A DNA stretch of 64,000 nt from Mycetocola manganoxydans. GTDB taxonomy: Bacteria; Actinomycetota; Actinomycetes; Actinomycetales; Microbacteriaceae. Positions 8,932-17,620 of this stretch are shown here, one piece after another; the first letter of the stretch is position 1, and each line of letters opens with the position of its first letter. The stretch covers positions 186,001-250,000 of the forward strand of contig NZ_RCUV01000001.1 in NCBI RefSeq assembly GCF_003667545.1, given 5' to 3'. Both the position numbers and the translations under genes were made by a program. Under the pieces are notes generated by a model. It was not told the origin of the DNA. It worked only from the letters and a program-made list of their open reading frames with translations, and made no database searches.

Positions 8932-9004
8932 CCTGTGTTCCTCTCATGGCCACAGTCGCGGCCACGGGCCAGTTTACCCGCTGCGCGCGGAGTCCAGACG
9001 CGTG

Positions 9005-11095
9005 CTAGCCGCGCCAGACGCCGCGGGCAGTAGACCAGAAGAGGGTTCCGTTCTGGAACTTCTGTGATCTGGTGCCGTCCGCATTCTTGACGTAGTCGCC
9101 CGTCGGATAGCCGAGCGACCCCGTCGGACCGCCGAGTCCGACGTAAACCGAGGCGATCTTGCCTGTCGTCAGTCGGGTGCCAGCGGCACTGGTCCAGTAG
9201 GCGGTGCCCGCCTGCAGTTGCTGCGAGTATCCGCCCTCGTGGCTCACGGTCGACTGCGTCGGGTAGCCATAGTCTCCGCCTGTGCCAGAGAGCTTTGCGT
9301 ACCCGGCGCCGATCTCGGCGAGCATGTACCTCGCACCGGTCGCTGGCGACCAGTAGATGGTCCCCTTCTGGAACGCCTGCGATCGTCCGCCGTCCGCCCG
9401 GTGGGTATAGTCACCAATCGGGTATCCCAGCACTCCGTTCGGGCCGCCGAGAGTCGTGAAGAGCCGGCCGAGGACCCCGGTGGTCAGTCGCGCACCCGTC
9501 GAGGGCGACCAGTAGACAGCGCCGGCTTCGAGTGCTTGACCGAAACCGCCTCCGGCGTAAGCCGTTGCAACGCCGGCGGGGTATCCGTACGGCCCGGTGA
9601 CGCCGCCCTGGCTCTCATAGCCCTCGTTGAACTGGCTGAGCATGAAGTGACCGCCGTTCCCCGTCGACCAATAGAAGGTTCCGTTCTCGAAGACCTGGCT
9701 TCGCCCATCGTTCGGGGCGGTCCGATAGTCGCCTGCCGGGAATCCGAGCGGGCCGCTCGGCCCTCCCAATGCATGATATTCACGGCCGATGACTCCCGTG
9801 ACGAAGCGCACGCCGGTCGCCGGCGACCAGTACATCGTGCCGTTCTCGAACACCTGCTTGCGCCCCACCGTCGCGATCGTCTGATAGGTCGAGATGGGAA
9901 TCCCGAGTGAGCCATCCGCGCCGCCCATTTCGTTGTGCGCAGCGCCCATTTTTCCGGTGGTGAAGATTGCGCCGGTCGCGGACGACCAGTAGTACGTACC
10001 GTTCTGGAACGACTGGCTCCTGGCTCCGCTGGAATGTTTCGTGTATTCGCCGGTCGGATAGCCGAGGTCGCTGCCGCCGCCGCCGGCTTCCGCATGGTCC
10101 CGGCCGATCCGCCCGGTCGTCTTGGTCACAGCGCCAGCGGGCGAGCGATACACCCAGTAGTTCGTGAACCGCTGACCCATGCCTCCGTCAGCGTAGATTT
10201 CCGCGGACTCGAGGGGTGCCCCCAGCAGGCCTGCATTCTTGTCGTAGTAGGCAGCGATGCTCGCGTCGACACCGGTACCCCGAGTGGAGCCGAACCACGA
10301 CGTGAAGAAGTTGTAGAAGTTTCGGTTGCCGTACGCGGAGCATCCGTCCCCGGTGCCCCAGCCGGCGCTCAGGGCGCGTGCGTTGGGCTGGTATGGCGTG
10401 TAGTAGTAGAGGCTCGCTGTTGCCTTGTTCTCCACGTAGACCTGGCCGGTGCCGCACGAAACGTTCGGGTGCCACTGGATCGGCACCGTCTTGCCGGGGC
10501 CGAACCAGGTGAAGTAGTTCGACGTTCCCGGGGGGTTGGTATAACGGATCAGCTGCGATCCCGCTTTGTACACCTGGTTGAACAAGCCGAAGTACTGGCT
10601 GTCGCACAACTTGAAATCCGGGCAGCCATAGCCCATCGCGATGTTGTACCTGCCCTGGGTCGGTGAGGCCATCGTGACAAGGCTCTGCTCCTTCTCGAGC
10701 ATCACCAGAAGGACCTGCGGGTTGATCCCACACGCCTGGGCAACCTTATAGAGGATGCGCGCAGCTGTCTCATTGCTAGCGCCGGAGTATGCCTTGCACA
10801 TCGCGTCAGCTGCCCGGTTACTCGTTGTCACCTTGTAGTTCTTGAGGCACAGCGCACCGGCCTTGCAACTCGCGCCCTTCGTGTTCAGAAATGACTGGAT
10901 GCCCGCCTCGGTCATCGCATTGCTGTTGTAGAAAACAGCATCGTCGATGATGTTGCCAGCGTTGAACCCCGCGGCGGAAGCGGACGGAGTCTGCGAAGCA
11001 GGAAGCGGGGCTGCGACGAAGATCGTTGCTACCAATAAACCGATGATGAACAGCGCGATTGAGCGCGCGCGAGTATTACTTTGGACCCCAGGCAT
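9005..11095 (-). CDS. Secreted LGFP-repeat surface protein
   Basis: 696 residues from ATG 11095 (TAGGA upstream). A signal sequence (IALFIIGLLVATIFVAAPLP, residues 12-31) shows export. Residues about 45-280 form a cysteine-containing globular domain with a conserved core (CGINPQVLLVMLEKEQSLVT), similar to N-terminal domains of actinobacterial LGFP proteins and possibly a wall-active domain. From about residue 290 to the end are roughly eight LGFP-type repeats of about 50 residues, each with a GG..G.LGYP turn, then a NGT.YWS strand pair. In mycolata such repeats are linked to wall-polymer association. Here it sits among glycan genes, divergent from a GT4 gene, so a wall-polysaccharide-binding role is inferred. 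Confidence 0.85.
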   Translation of the reverse strand: MPGVQSNTRARSIALFIIGLLVATIFVAAPLPASQTPSASAAGFNAGNIIDDAVFYNSNAMTEAGIQSFLNTKGASCKAGALCLKNYKVTTSNRAADAMCKAYSGASNETAARILYKVAQACGINPQVLLVMLEKEQSLVTMASPTQGRYNIAMGYGCPDFKLCDSQYFGLFNQVYKAGSQLIRYTNPPGTSNYFTWFGPGKTVPIQWHPNVSCGTGQVYVENKATASLYYYTPYQPNARALSAGWGTGDGCSAYGNRNFYNFFTSWFGSTRGTGVDASIAAYYDKNAGLLGAPLESAEIYADGGMGQRFTNYWVYRSPAGAVTKTTGRIGRDHAEAGGGGSDLGYPTGEYTKHSSGARSQSFQNGTYYWSSATGAIFTTGKMGAAHNEMGGADGSLGIPISTYQTIATVGRKQVFENGTMYWSPATGVRFVTGVIGREYHALGGPSGPLGFPAGDYRTAPNDGRSQVFENGTFYWSTGNGGHFMLSQFNEGYESQGGVTGPYGYPAGVATAYAGGGFGQALEAGAVYWSPSTGARLTTGVLGRLFTTLGGPNGVLGYPIGDYTHRADGGRSQAFQKGTIYWSPATGARYMLAEIGAGYAKLSGTGGDYGYPTQSTVSHEGGYSQQLQAGTAYWTSAAGTRLTTGKIASVYVGLGGPTGSLGYPTGDYVKNADGTRSQKFQNGTLFWSTARGVWRG

Positions 11096-11204
11096 GGGTC
11101 CTATCGTATGGGTATGTATATACCCCGGGTACTCCCCGTACTGGGCGCGACACGGTCCTCTAGGCTAGAAGCGGCGAAAACAACCGATAACGAGGGGCTC
11201 ACGC
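11096..11204. promoter_or_regulatory. Divergent promoter region with AT-rich dyad between the LGFP protein and GT4 genes
   Basis: Both genes start outward from this 109-bp spacer, so it must hold both promoters. A dyad (GGGTAT at 11110-11115, ATACCC at 11120-11125) forms an AT-rich island in otherwise GC-rich DNA. A TACGAT hexamer (complement of 11103-11108) lies close to the LGFP start and a TAGGCT hexamer at 11161-11166 faces the GT4 gene; either could be a -10 element. No convincing -35 element accompanies them. The dyad could be an operator shared by both genes. Confidence 0.35.
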
Positions 11205-12341
11205 ATGGCGACAATACTTCGGATGGTCGTCGATCAGATGATCACTCCTGCCCCGAATGGCATCTCGCGCTACACCGAAGAGCTCACGCGGGCACTCGTG
11301 TCGACCGCGCCGCGCGGCTGCTCGGTGGAGGGAATCGTGTCGGCGCTGCCACAGGAGAAGATCGCCCGGATCGAAGAAGCCCTGCCCGGCCTGTCGCAGC
11401 TTCACCGCACAACACTCCCCCGTCGCGAGCTGGCGGCGGCGTGGCAGCTCGGCATCGTCCCGACCCTCGGCACCGGAATGATCCACTCCCCCAGCCTTCT
11501 CGCTCCGCTCCGCCGCCATGACCGTGAGTTCGACCAGACCCAGATGGTGGTCACCATTCACGACACCCTCGCCTGGAGCGACCCCAAATCGCTGACTCCG
11601 ACGAGCGTCGCATGGCACAAGGCAATGGCGAAGCGTGCGAGAAAGCACGCGGACGCCATCGTTGTTCCGACGCACGCCGTCGCCGAGCAGCTCTCCGACA
11701 TCATCGATTTCGGAGACCGTGTCCGCGTCATTTCCGGTGCCGTCGCGTCGAACCTCACACTGCCGGACGATGCCGATGAGCGGGCGGCGCGGATGGAGCT
11801 TCCCGAGGAGTTCATGCTCACGGTCGGCACCCTCGACCCGCGTCGCGGGCTTACACCGCTCATCACGGGGCTCGGCCAGCCTGATGCTCCCGATCTTCCC
11901 CTGCTCGTTCTCGGCCCGGAGACCTGGGGCGAGCTCGCCCTCGCTTCGGTCGCAGACGAGGCGGGCCTGGCTGAGGGCCGCGTCCGGGCCCTCGGTTACC
12001 TCTCCGACGCGGATCTCGCCGTGGTTCTCGCTCGCACGAGTGTGTTCATCTACCCGAGCCTGCGCGAGGGCTTCGGCCTCCCTCTCGTTGAGGCATTCAC
12101 CTTCGGAGCCCCCGTCGTCCACTCCGACGACCCCGCTCTCGTGGAGGTCGCCGGCGGTGCCGGCCTCGCCGTCGAACGCGGCGCAAAGGGGTACCCGGAG
12201 CGCCTCGCCGCCGCCGTGGCATCCGTCCTCGCCGATTCGGAACTCGCCGACCGCATGCGGATCGCCGGGCAGGACCGCGCTCGCGCCTTCAGCTGGCGTG
12301 ACTCAGCAGAACGCGTCTGGGCACTTCACGCGGACCTCTAG
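11205..12341 (+). CDS. GT4 family glycosyltransferase
   Basis: 378 residues from ATG 11205 with GAGGGG 8-9 nt upstream. It is a GT-B enzyme: the N-terminal domain carries the acceptor-side NGISRYTEELTRAL, and the C-terminal domain has the nucleotide-sugar signature SLREGFGLPLVEAFTFGAPVVHSD, with the EGFGLPLVE E-x7-E motif near residue 290. Proteins of this pattern are mostly mannosyl- or rhamnosyltransferases of wall polysaccharide assembly. It stands alone on the plus strand, divergent from the LGFP gene and convergent with the LCP gene 6 bp away. Donor unknown. Confidence 0.85.
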   Translation: MATILRMVVDQMITPAPNGISRYTEELTRALVSTAPRGCSVEGIVSALPQEKIARIEEALPGLSQLHRTTLPRRELAAAWQLGIVPTLGTGMIHSPSLLAPLRRHDREFDQTQMVVTIHDTLAWSDPKSLTPTSVAWHKAMAKRARKHADAIVVPTHAVAEQLSDIIDFGDRVRVISGAVASNLTLPDDADERAARMELPEEFMLTVGTLDPRRGLTPLITGLGQPDAPDLPLLVLGPETWGELALASVADEAGLAEGRVRALGYLSDADLAVVLARTSVFIYPSLREGFGLPLVEAFTFGAPVVHSDDPALVEVAGGAGLAVERGAKGYPERLAAAVASVLADSELADRMRIAGQDRARAFSWRDSAERVWALHADL

Positions 12342-12347
12342 AACGCC

Positions 12348-13718
12348 CTACTCGGGTTTCGGCGTCGCCGACGGCGGATACAGGTCCGCCCGGACGAGTT
12401 CGCGGATCCTGTCGAAGTCGTTGAAGTCGCGCTCGTCGGGGATGATGCCGTTCGCCGGCGTCAGCTCGACCGAGCTGGTCGGCAGTTCCTTGGTCTTCAT
12501 CGCGAGGTTGCCGAAGTAACCCAGCATGTCCTGCGGGATGTCGGTCTTCACCACCTGCGTTCCTGCCTGCGCGATGCTCTGGAACTTCGAGAGCACGTTC
12601 GCGGGTGTGAACTGGTCGAGTATCGCAGCCTGGAGTTCGCGCTGGCGTTCCATCCGGTCGTAGTCGGAGGTGCTGTGCCTGGACCGGGCGTACCACTGGG
12701 CGTAGTAACCGTTGAGCGTGCGGGTCCCCGGCTCGATCCACTCGTCCACGCCGCGCAATTGCTCGTCGCCGCCGATCGGGAGCCGCTCCTTCACGGTGAT
12801 CTCCACGCCACCGAGCGCGTCGACGAGTTTCTCGAACCCCTGCATGTCGATGAGGGCGAAGTACGGGATCTCCAGCCCGAGGATCCCCTCGGCTGCTTCT
12901 TTCGTCGCTTCGATTCCCGGGCTCGACGAGGTCGACGCAGCATCCGGATACAGATCTCCGTGGCGTAACTGGGCCTCGGTGTAGATCGAGTTCAGTTTGC
13001 AACTGCTGACGTCACAACGCCGGTAACCGTCTGGGTACAGCTCGCCCATGGGTGACCCGGCGGAAAACGGCACATTCCGCATGTCGCGTGGCAGCCCGAT
13101 CATGGTCATCCGCCCGGTCTCAGCGTCGAGCGACACCACCGAGATGCTGTCCGGGCGCAGCCCCTCGCGGTCGGGGCCGGCGTCCGCACCGAGCAGGAGG
13201 ATGTTGTATCGACCGTCGACCGGAGGAACGGATGCTGCACCTCCCCCGAAGATGGACTGGAGCGTTCCCCGCGCGACTCCGGCGTAGTACGCGCCGGCCG
13301 TCGCCGTGCCGACAGACAGCACGAGCAGCACGACCGTGCAGGCCGCGATCCAGAATCGGGTGCCTGGCATCGCGCGGATGAGGCGGACGAGGCGGAGCGT
13401 GTCGATAGTGAGAACGAGCCACAGCACCCCGTAGCCGGCGAGGAGGAGCTGGGCAGCGGTGAGAACCCACGAGTTCGTGGCGATCGTAAGGGCAGCCGTG
13501 CGCCAGAGAAAGTAGGCGAGGATCGCGAAGATCCCGATCAGCCACATCGTCAGTGTTGCCGCGAGGCCGAAGCGTCCGAGCTTGCGGTTGCCCGCGAGGA
13601 CCTGGGTGGATCCGGGAATGAGGAAGTTCAGCGCAACGAGCCACCACGCCCGCCGCGTCATGAGTGCGGGAGCCGAGAGGTCCGGGTAGCGAATCGGACT
13701 GGTCGCAGAGACGCTCAT
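12348..13718 (-). CDS. LCP (LytR-CpsA-Psr) family glycopolymer ligase
   Basis: 456 residues. The LCP domain (about residues 165-440) has [20 protein letters not shown], the pyrophosphate-binding Arg in [11 protein letters not shown], and [22 protein letters not shown] enzymes transfer undecaprenyl-linked glycopolymers to peptidoglycan on the outer face of the membrane. Unusually the N-terminus carries about four hydrophobic segments (from about residue 27 to 145, starting [15 protein letters not shown]) instead of one anchor, a variant seen in Micrococcales. Its gene overlaps purE by 4 bp at its 5' end, yet its position next to the glycan genes fits a role in anchoring that polymer. Confidence 0.88.
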   Translation of the reverse strand: MSVSATSPIRYPDLSAPALMTRRAWWLVALNFLIPGSTQVLAGNRKLGRFGLAATLTMWLIGIFAILAYFLWRTAALTIATNSWVLTAAQLLLAGYGVLWLVLTIDTLRLVRLIRAMPGTRFWIAACTVVLLVLSVGTATAGAYYAGVARGTLQSIFGGGAASVPPVDGRYNILLLGADAGPDREGLRPDSISVVSLDAETGRMTMIGLPRDMRNVPFSAGSPMGELYPDGYRRCDVSSCKLNSIYTEAQLRHGDLYPDAASTSSSPGIEATKEAAEGILGLEIPYFALIDMQGFEKLVDALGGVEITVKERLPIGGDEQLRGVDEWIEPGTRTLNGYYAQWYARSRHSTSDYDRMERQRELQAAILDQFTPANVLSKFQSIAQAGTQVVKTDIPQDMLGYFGNLAMKTKELPTSSVELTPANGIIPDERDFNDFDRIRELVRADLYPPSATPKPE

Positions 13719-14233
13719 AGGTTCGACTTGAGGGCGCGATTCTTCTCGTCGACCTGTGAGGCGAGTGCCGAGGCATAATCGGCGAGTTTCGTCGCCAGCG
13801 TCTCGTCGGCCGTGGCGAGGATGCGTGCCGCGAGTATTCCGGCGTTCTTCGCGCCGCCGATTGACACGGTAGCCACCGGGACACCGGCGGGCATCTGCAC
13901 GATGGAGAGCAGTGAGTCCAGTCCGTCGAGCCTCGCGAGCGGCACCGGTACACCGATGACGGGAAGAGTGGTGACGGATGCGAGCATGCCAGGCAGGTGC
14001 GCGGCCCCGCCTGCTCCGGCGATGATGACAGCGAGGCCGCGCGACCGGGCATCGCGACCGTAATCGATCATCTTCTCTGGCGTGCGGTGGGCACTCACGA
14101 CCTCGACCTCGTGGTCGATCCCGAACTCGGACAGGATCTCTGAAGCGGCAGCCATCACCGACCAGTCGGAGTCGCTTCCCATGACGAGACCGACACGGGG
14201 GCGCGCTGAGGCGTGGAATGGCATGAGAACCAT
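13715..14233 (-). CDS. purE: N5-carboxyaminoimidazole ribonucleotide mutase
   Basis: 172 residues. It converts N5-CAIR to CAIR in de novo purine synthesis. The family core is complete: [38 protein letters not shown] and [21 protein letters not shown]. The start is ATG 14233 or the in-frame ATG 14224; neither has a strong ribosome site, and it lies only 8 bp after the purK stop, so coupling to purK is likely. It is followed by the LCP gene with a 4-bp overlap. Confidence 0.95.
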   Translation of the reverse strand: MVLMPFHASARPRVGLVMGSDSDWSVMAAASEILSEFGIDHEVEVVSAHRTPEKMIDYGRDARSRGLAVIIAGAGGAAHLPGMLASVTTLPVIGVPVPLARLDGLDSLLSIVQMPAGVPVATVSIGGAKNAGILAARILATADETLATKLADYASALASQVDEKNRALKSNL

Positions 14234-14241
14234 GCTAAATG

Positions 14242-15375
14242 TCAGTTCTGAAAAAACGCCGCTGCGGCGCGCGCTTCATACGCGACGACGTCGAGCCTGC
14301 TGCCACTCGCATTGACGTGGCCGACCTTTCGGCCCGGCCTCGGATCCTTGCCGTAGTTGTGGATCTTCGCTGTGGGGTGAGCGCCGAGTGCGCTCGAATA
14401 CCGGTCAGCGAGCGCGCCATCGGCAGGCCCGCCGAGGATGTTCACCATCACGGTGTGCGGCTCGGTGCACCCCGTAGCGCCGAGCGGGAGGTCGAGAACG
14501 GCGCGGAGGTGCTGCTCGAACTGGCTCGTTGTCGAGCCGTCCTGGGTCCAGTGCCCCGAGTTGTGCGGGCGCATCGCGAGTTCATTGATGAGCAGGCGAT
14601 CGTCCTGCGTCTCGAAGAGTTCGACAGCGAACACACCGGTGACGCCGAGCCCCGTGGCGACGTCAGCCGCGATCTGGGCGGCGACGTCCGCGATCCGCCC
14701 GGCCGAACCCGGCGCGGGAGCCAGCACTTCAGCGCAGACCCCGTCGCGCTGGATGGATTCGACGACCGGCCAGAGCACAAGCTCCCCCGACGGGCGGCGG
14801 GCTGACAGCTGCGCGAGTTCCCTGCGGAAGTCGACGAACTCTTCGACGAGGAGCGCGTCCTGAGCGCCGTGTTCGGCAAGGGTGGTGAACCAATCGCTTG
14901 CCTCGTGGGCGGCTGACACGACCCGGACGCCCTTCCCGTCATAGCCGCCGCGCGGGGTCTTCACCACGGCGTGGCCACCGTTGGCGTCGAGGAAGTCCTG
15001 GAGTTCATCCTCGGTTTCGACCCGCGCCCACGCCGGAACGGGCAAACCGAGATCGCTGAGCTTCTGTCGCATCAGCAGTTTGTCCTGGGCGAACAGGAGC
15101 GCGTCTGGGCCCGGATGCACCGGAACCCCCGCGTCGACCAGGGCGTGCAGAACGTCCTGCGGGACATGCTCATGGTCGAACGTGATGACGTCGACGTCCC
15201 GAGCGAACGCGAGGACGGTTTCGACGTCGTGATAGTCCCCGACAGCGGTAGCCGCGAGGCTCGCGGCCATTCCCTCGGTCTCCGCGAGCACGCGGAGGTC
15301 GATGCCCAGGTTCACGGCCGGTGGGATCATCATCCGGGCGAGCTGCCCTCCGCCAATTACACCAACACGGACCAC
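14242..15375 (-). CDS. purK: 5-(carboxyamino)imidazole ribonucleotide synthase
   Basis: 377 residues from GTG 15375, which has GGAGG 7 nt upstream and gives the standard opening [15 protein letters not shown] reading frame open to 15519 adds 48 residues unrelated to PurK. It is an ATP-grasp enzyme that carboxylates AIR to N5-CAIR with ATP and bicarbonate. Visible signatures include [33 protein letters not shown] and [14 protein letters not shown]. PurE, the next enzyme in the pathway, follows 8 bp downstream. The 142-bp spacer to the divergent GtrA gene should hold its promoter. Confidence 0.95.
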   Translation of the reverse strand: MVRVGVIGGGQLARMMIPPAVNLGIDLRVLAETEGMAASLAATAVGDYHDVETVLAFARDVDVITFDHEHVPQDVLHALVDAGVPVHPGPDALLFAQDKLLMRQKLSDLGLPVPAWARVETEDELQDFLDANGGHAVVKTPRGGYDGKGVRVVSAAHEASDWFTTLAEHGAQDALLVEEFVDFRRELAQLSARRPSGELVLWPVVESIQRDGVCAEVLAPAPGSAGRIADVAAQIAADVATGLGVTGVFAVELFETQDDRLLINELAMRPHNSGHWTQDGSTTSQFEQHLRAVLDLPLGATGCTEPHTVMVNILGGPADGALADRYSSALGAHPTAKIHNYGKDPRPGRKVGHVNASGSRLDVVAYEARAAAAFFQN

Positions 15376-15517
15376 GGGCAAGCCTCCAGAGATTGTTCCG
15401 GCGCAGGGAACTCCCAGCGGTGTGCGCCGGGAGGTCGCATAAACTGCGTACGCCCCTATCCTCGCGCATGGCGCATCAGGCATCCAACCCAGCCCCTTCC
15501 CGAAACCGGAGCAGGAC

Positions 15518-16039
15518 ATGACGAGAATCGCGCTGACCGGCGGTGCGCGCCGTCTGCTCGTCCAGGTGGCTCAGTTCGGACTCGTCGGGGCCGCCGGTCT
15601 TCTCGTCGACCTGACCGTGTTCAACGCCCTCCGTCTCACGATCCTCTCGCCGGAGAACGTGCACACCGGTCCTCTGATCGCAAAGATCGTCTCGACACTG
15701 CTCGCGATCGTCACGAACTGGTTGGGCAACCGGTACTGGACGTTCGCCCGCGAACGCCGGTCGAACACTCTTCGTGAGGGGCTCGAGTTCTTCGCGGTGT
15801 CTCTCGCCGGGATGGGAATCGGGCTCGGCTGCCTGTGGGTGTCCCACTACCTGCTCGGCTTCACCTCGGTGCTCGCGGACAACATCTCGACGAACGTCGT
15901 GGGGCTCGGGCTCGGCGCCGTCTTCCGTTTCACGCTGTATCGCTACTGGGTCTTCTCGCCGAGCCGCCAGGCATCCGCTGCCCGCGTCGTTCCGGCGGGT
16001 CAGAAAGCGGTCGTCGCGCTCCCGGTCGAACCCATCTGA
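15518..16039 (+). CDS. GtrA family membrane protein
   Basis: 173 residues with four hydrophobic segments (about residues 14-36, 48-70, 85-107 and 113-135). Signatures are QFGLVGAAGLLVDLTVFN at the start, NWLGNRYWTF after the second segment and FRFTLYRYWVFSP after the fourth, all standard for GtrA proteins. These small proteins are thought to move polyprenyl-phosphate-linked sugars across the membrane. It is not next to a GT2 partner, but the surface-glycan region 2 kb to the left has one. Its last 40 bp overlap the convergent PH-domain gene. Confidence 0.88.
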   Translation: MTRIALTGGARRLLVQVAQFGLVGAAGLLVDLTVFNALRLTILSPENVHTGPLIAKIVSTLLAIVTNWLGNRYWTFARERRSNTLREGLEFFAVSLAGMGIGLGCLWVSHYLLGFTSVLADNISTNVVGLGLGAVFRFTLYRYWVFSPSRQASAARVVPAGQKAVVALPVEPI

Positions 16040-16557
16040 GGGGTGAGGACGACCTGGTTGCGTTCGATCAGTTCCTGGAGCGTTTCGAGTACCTGGTCGG
16101 CCCCGGGAAGGTCGCGGAGGATGAGCGGCTTCTCCACGCCCGAACTGATGTGGATGTCGCCTGAGCGGAATGCGCTCTGCAGCCAGCTCTGCTTGAGCGT
16201 GACGTGGTATCCCCTGCTGTGGAAGATCTCCCTGCGTTCACGCACGAAGAACCCGCGGCGGGCGATCACCCGACGTGTCGTGATCGTGCACCGGTGATTG
16301 AGCCAGGCGATGTACGGGAACAGCACGAACAGTACGAACAGCAAAACCGCGAGCAGGACGATCATCGCGTGCAGCCAGGTCTCCGCGAAGAGGCTGACGG
16401 CGAAGACCGTCAGTCCTGGCAGCGCGACGAGCGCGAGCGCCGGCAGGAAGAGTGCTCGGGCGTTGGGGCGCAGCCGCGCAACGACGCGCTCCGTCGGCAC
16501 GATGGGTCGCTCACCGACGGGAGGCAGGCTCGCTGCAGCGCTCGGGTAATCGGCCAT
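16000..16557 (-). CDS. PH domain-containing membrane protein (bacterial PH, YdbT-like)
   Basis: 185 residues. A short N-terminal tail with ERVVARLRPNARAL leads into two hydrophobic segments (about residues 36-58 and 64-86). These are followed by a bacterial PH-like domain with the typical NHRCTITTRRVIARRGFFVRE and HSRGYHVTLKQSWLQ strands and a DIHISSG turn. This organisation is common in actinobacteria next to birA, as here. The function is unknown; a membrane-associated scaffold is the usual suggestion. The 166 bp between it and birA hold a 10-bp inverted repeat with a 70-bp spacer but no recognisable gene. Confidence 0.85.
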   Translation of the reverse strand: MADYPSAAASLPPVGERPIVPTERVVARLRPNARALFLPALALVALPGLTVFAVSLFAETWLHAMIVLLAVLLFVLFVLFPYIAWLNHRCTITTRRVIARRGFFVRERREIFHSRGYHVTLKQSWLQSAFRSGDIHISSGVEKPLILRDLPGADQVLETLQELIERNQVVLTPQMGSTGSATTAF

Positions 16558-16723
16558 GCTTCATTTCTAGCACTGGCGGCCGGAACGTCAGGGCCGCACC
16601 GCCGCCGCCCTCCGTACGAATCGAGGAGATGTGATGCGGCACGCCGTTCAGCACCGGCCGCCAATGGTCTGCAACACCGGATCTCCCGAACCCGACGTCG
16701 ACGCCGGAATGTGAGGTCGCGAA

Positions 16724-17521
16724 TCAGCGGGCGCGCAAGTGGGTGACGTCGCCGGCGGAAACCGGGGTGAGCTGATCCGACCCATCAGCCTGGACGACGA
16801 TCCGTCCTGAGACGTCGATGCCGCGGGCGATGCCGGACAGCAGGTTGCCCCCGGGGAGCTCGACCCGGACACGCGCGCCGATCGTGCCACAGGCATCCGT
16901 CACCGCTGCCTGCAGGCCACTCGCTGCTGCGTTCCCGTCCGCCGCCCGGAACGCATCGACGAGGCTGCGGAACTCACGCAGGTAGGTCTCCAGGATGCGA
17001 TCGGCATCCGGATGCTCCGCCCCGGCGAGCACGAGAGAGGTCGCCGTGGGAACGGGCAACTGTTCGTCGGTCATGGTGAGGTTCAGCCCTGCACCGACGA
17101 CCACGCTCGGGGCACGTCCGACGACGAGTTCGGACAGGACACCGCTGATCTTCGACCCGCCAACGAGCACGTCGTTCGGCCACTTCAGCGTCACGTCGTC
17201 CCGGTCAGGAAGGGCAAGACGGACGGCGCGGGTCATGGCGAGACCGGCCGCGAGCGGCAACCAGCCGAGCGCATCGATCCGGAGCGAAGAGTCCGCACGG
17301 ACGAGGACCGAGACCGCGAGCGCCGTGCCGGCCGGGCTGACCCACACCCTGCCCAGGCGACCGCGTCCCGCCGTCTGCGTGTCGGTGACGACGGCGGAGA
17401 AATCGGGCCACTCGGCCTCATTCGCCGCCAGGGAGACGAGCTCGTCGTTGGTCGACGGGGTCGCGGGAAGGACCTCGAGGCGGGCGGCGACGGCGGCGGA
17501 TCGGGAAAAAGCTGAGCTCAT
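16724..17521 (-). CDS. birA: Biotin-[acetyl-CoA-carboxylase] ligase
   Basis: 265 residues from ATG 17521, with GGAG 5 nt upstream; an in-frame start at 17551 is less well placed. It activates biotin to biotinyl-AMP and attaches it to the carrier lysine of the acyl-CoA carboxylase alpha chain. Motifs are PSTNDELV, the biotin-binding TAGRGRLGRVWVSP and LKWPNDVLVGGSKISG. There is no N-terminal winged-helix domain, so this is a monofunctional ligase and not a repressor. It is divergent from accD, and its target lysine is encoded by accA3 7 kb away. Confidence 0.95.
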   Translation of the reverse strand: MSSAFSRSAAVAARLEVLPATPSTNDELVSLAANEAEWPDFSAVVTDTQTAGRGRLGRVWVSPAGTALAVSVLVRADSSLRIDALGWLPLAAGLAMTRAVRLALPDRDDVTLKWPNDVLVGGSKISGVLSELVVGRAPSVVVGAGLNLTMTDEQLPVPTATSLVLAGAEHPDADRILETYLREFRSLVDAFRAADGNAAASGLQAAVTDACGTIGARVRVELPGGNLLSGIARGIDVSGRIVVQADGSDQLTPVSAGDVTHLRAR

Positions 17522-17567
17522 GGCTCCACGATACGCGCCGCAAACCGACAAGGCTCAGGAGGGCTCG

Positions 17568-17607
17568 TTGTAGGCATCCACCAACGGTATGGCCCTATCT
17601 GTGCACA
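17568..17607 (+). promoter_or_regulatory. Block upstream of accD shared with the accA3 upstream region
   Basis: TTGTAGGCATCC at 17568-17579 and CTGTGCACA at 17599-17607 are separated by 19 bp. The accA3 upstream region has the identical 12-mer at 24774 and CTGTGCGCA at 24806, with a 20-bp gap. A TAGAGT hexamer at 17609-17614, just after the block, may be a -10 element for accD. The shared spacing suggests a common operator for the two carboxylase chains. GGCATCC is a frequent word in this DNA, so part of the match may be chance. Confidence 0.35.
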
Positions 17608-17620
17608 GTAGAGTGAAGAA

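Noticed and set aside
16574-16663. 10-bp inverted repeat TGGCGGCCGG/CCGGCCGCCA with a 70-bp spacer between the PH-domain gene and birA
   Set aside because: The arms are simple GC-rich words with a long spacer and no T tract, easily expected by chance in this composition.
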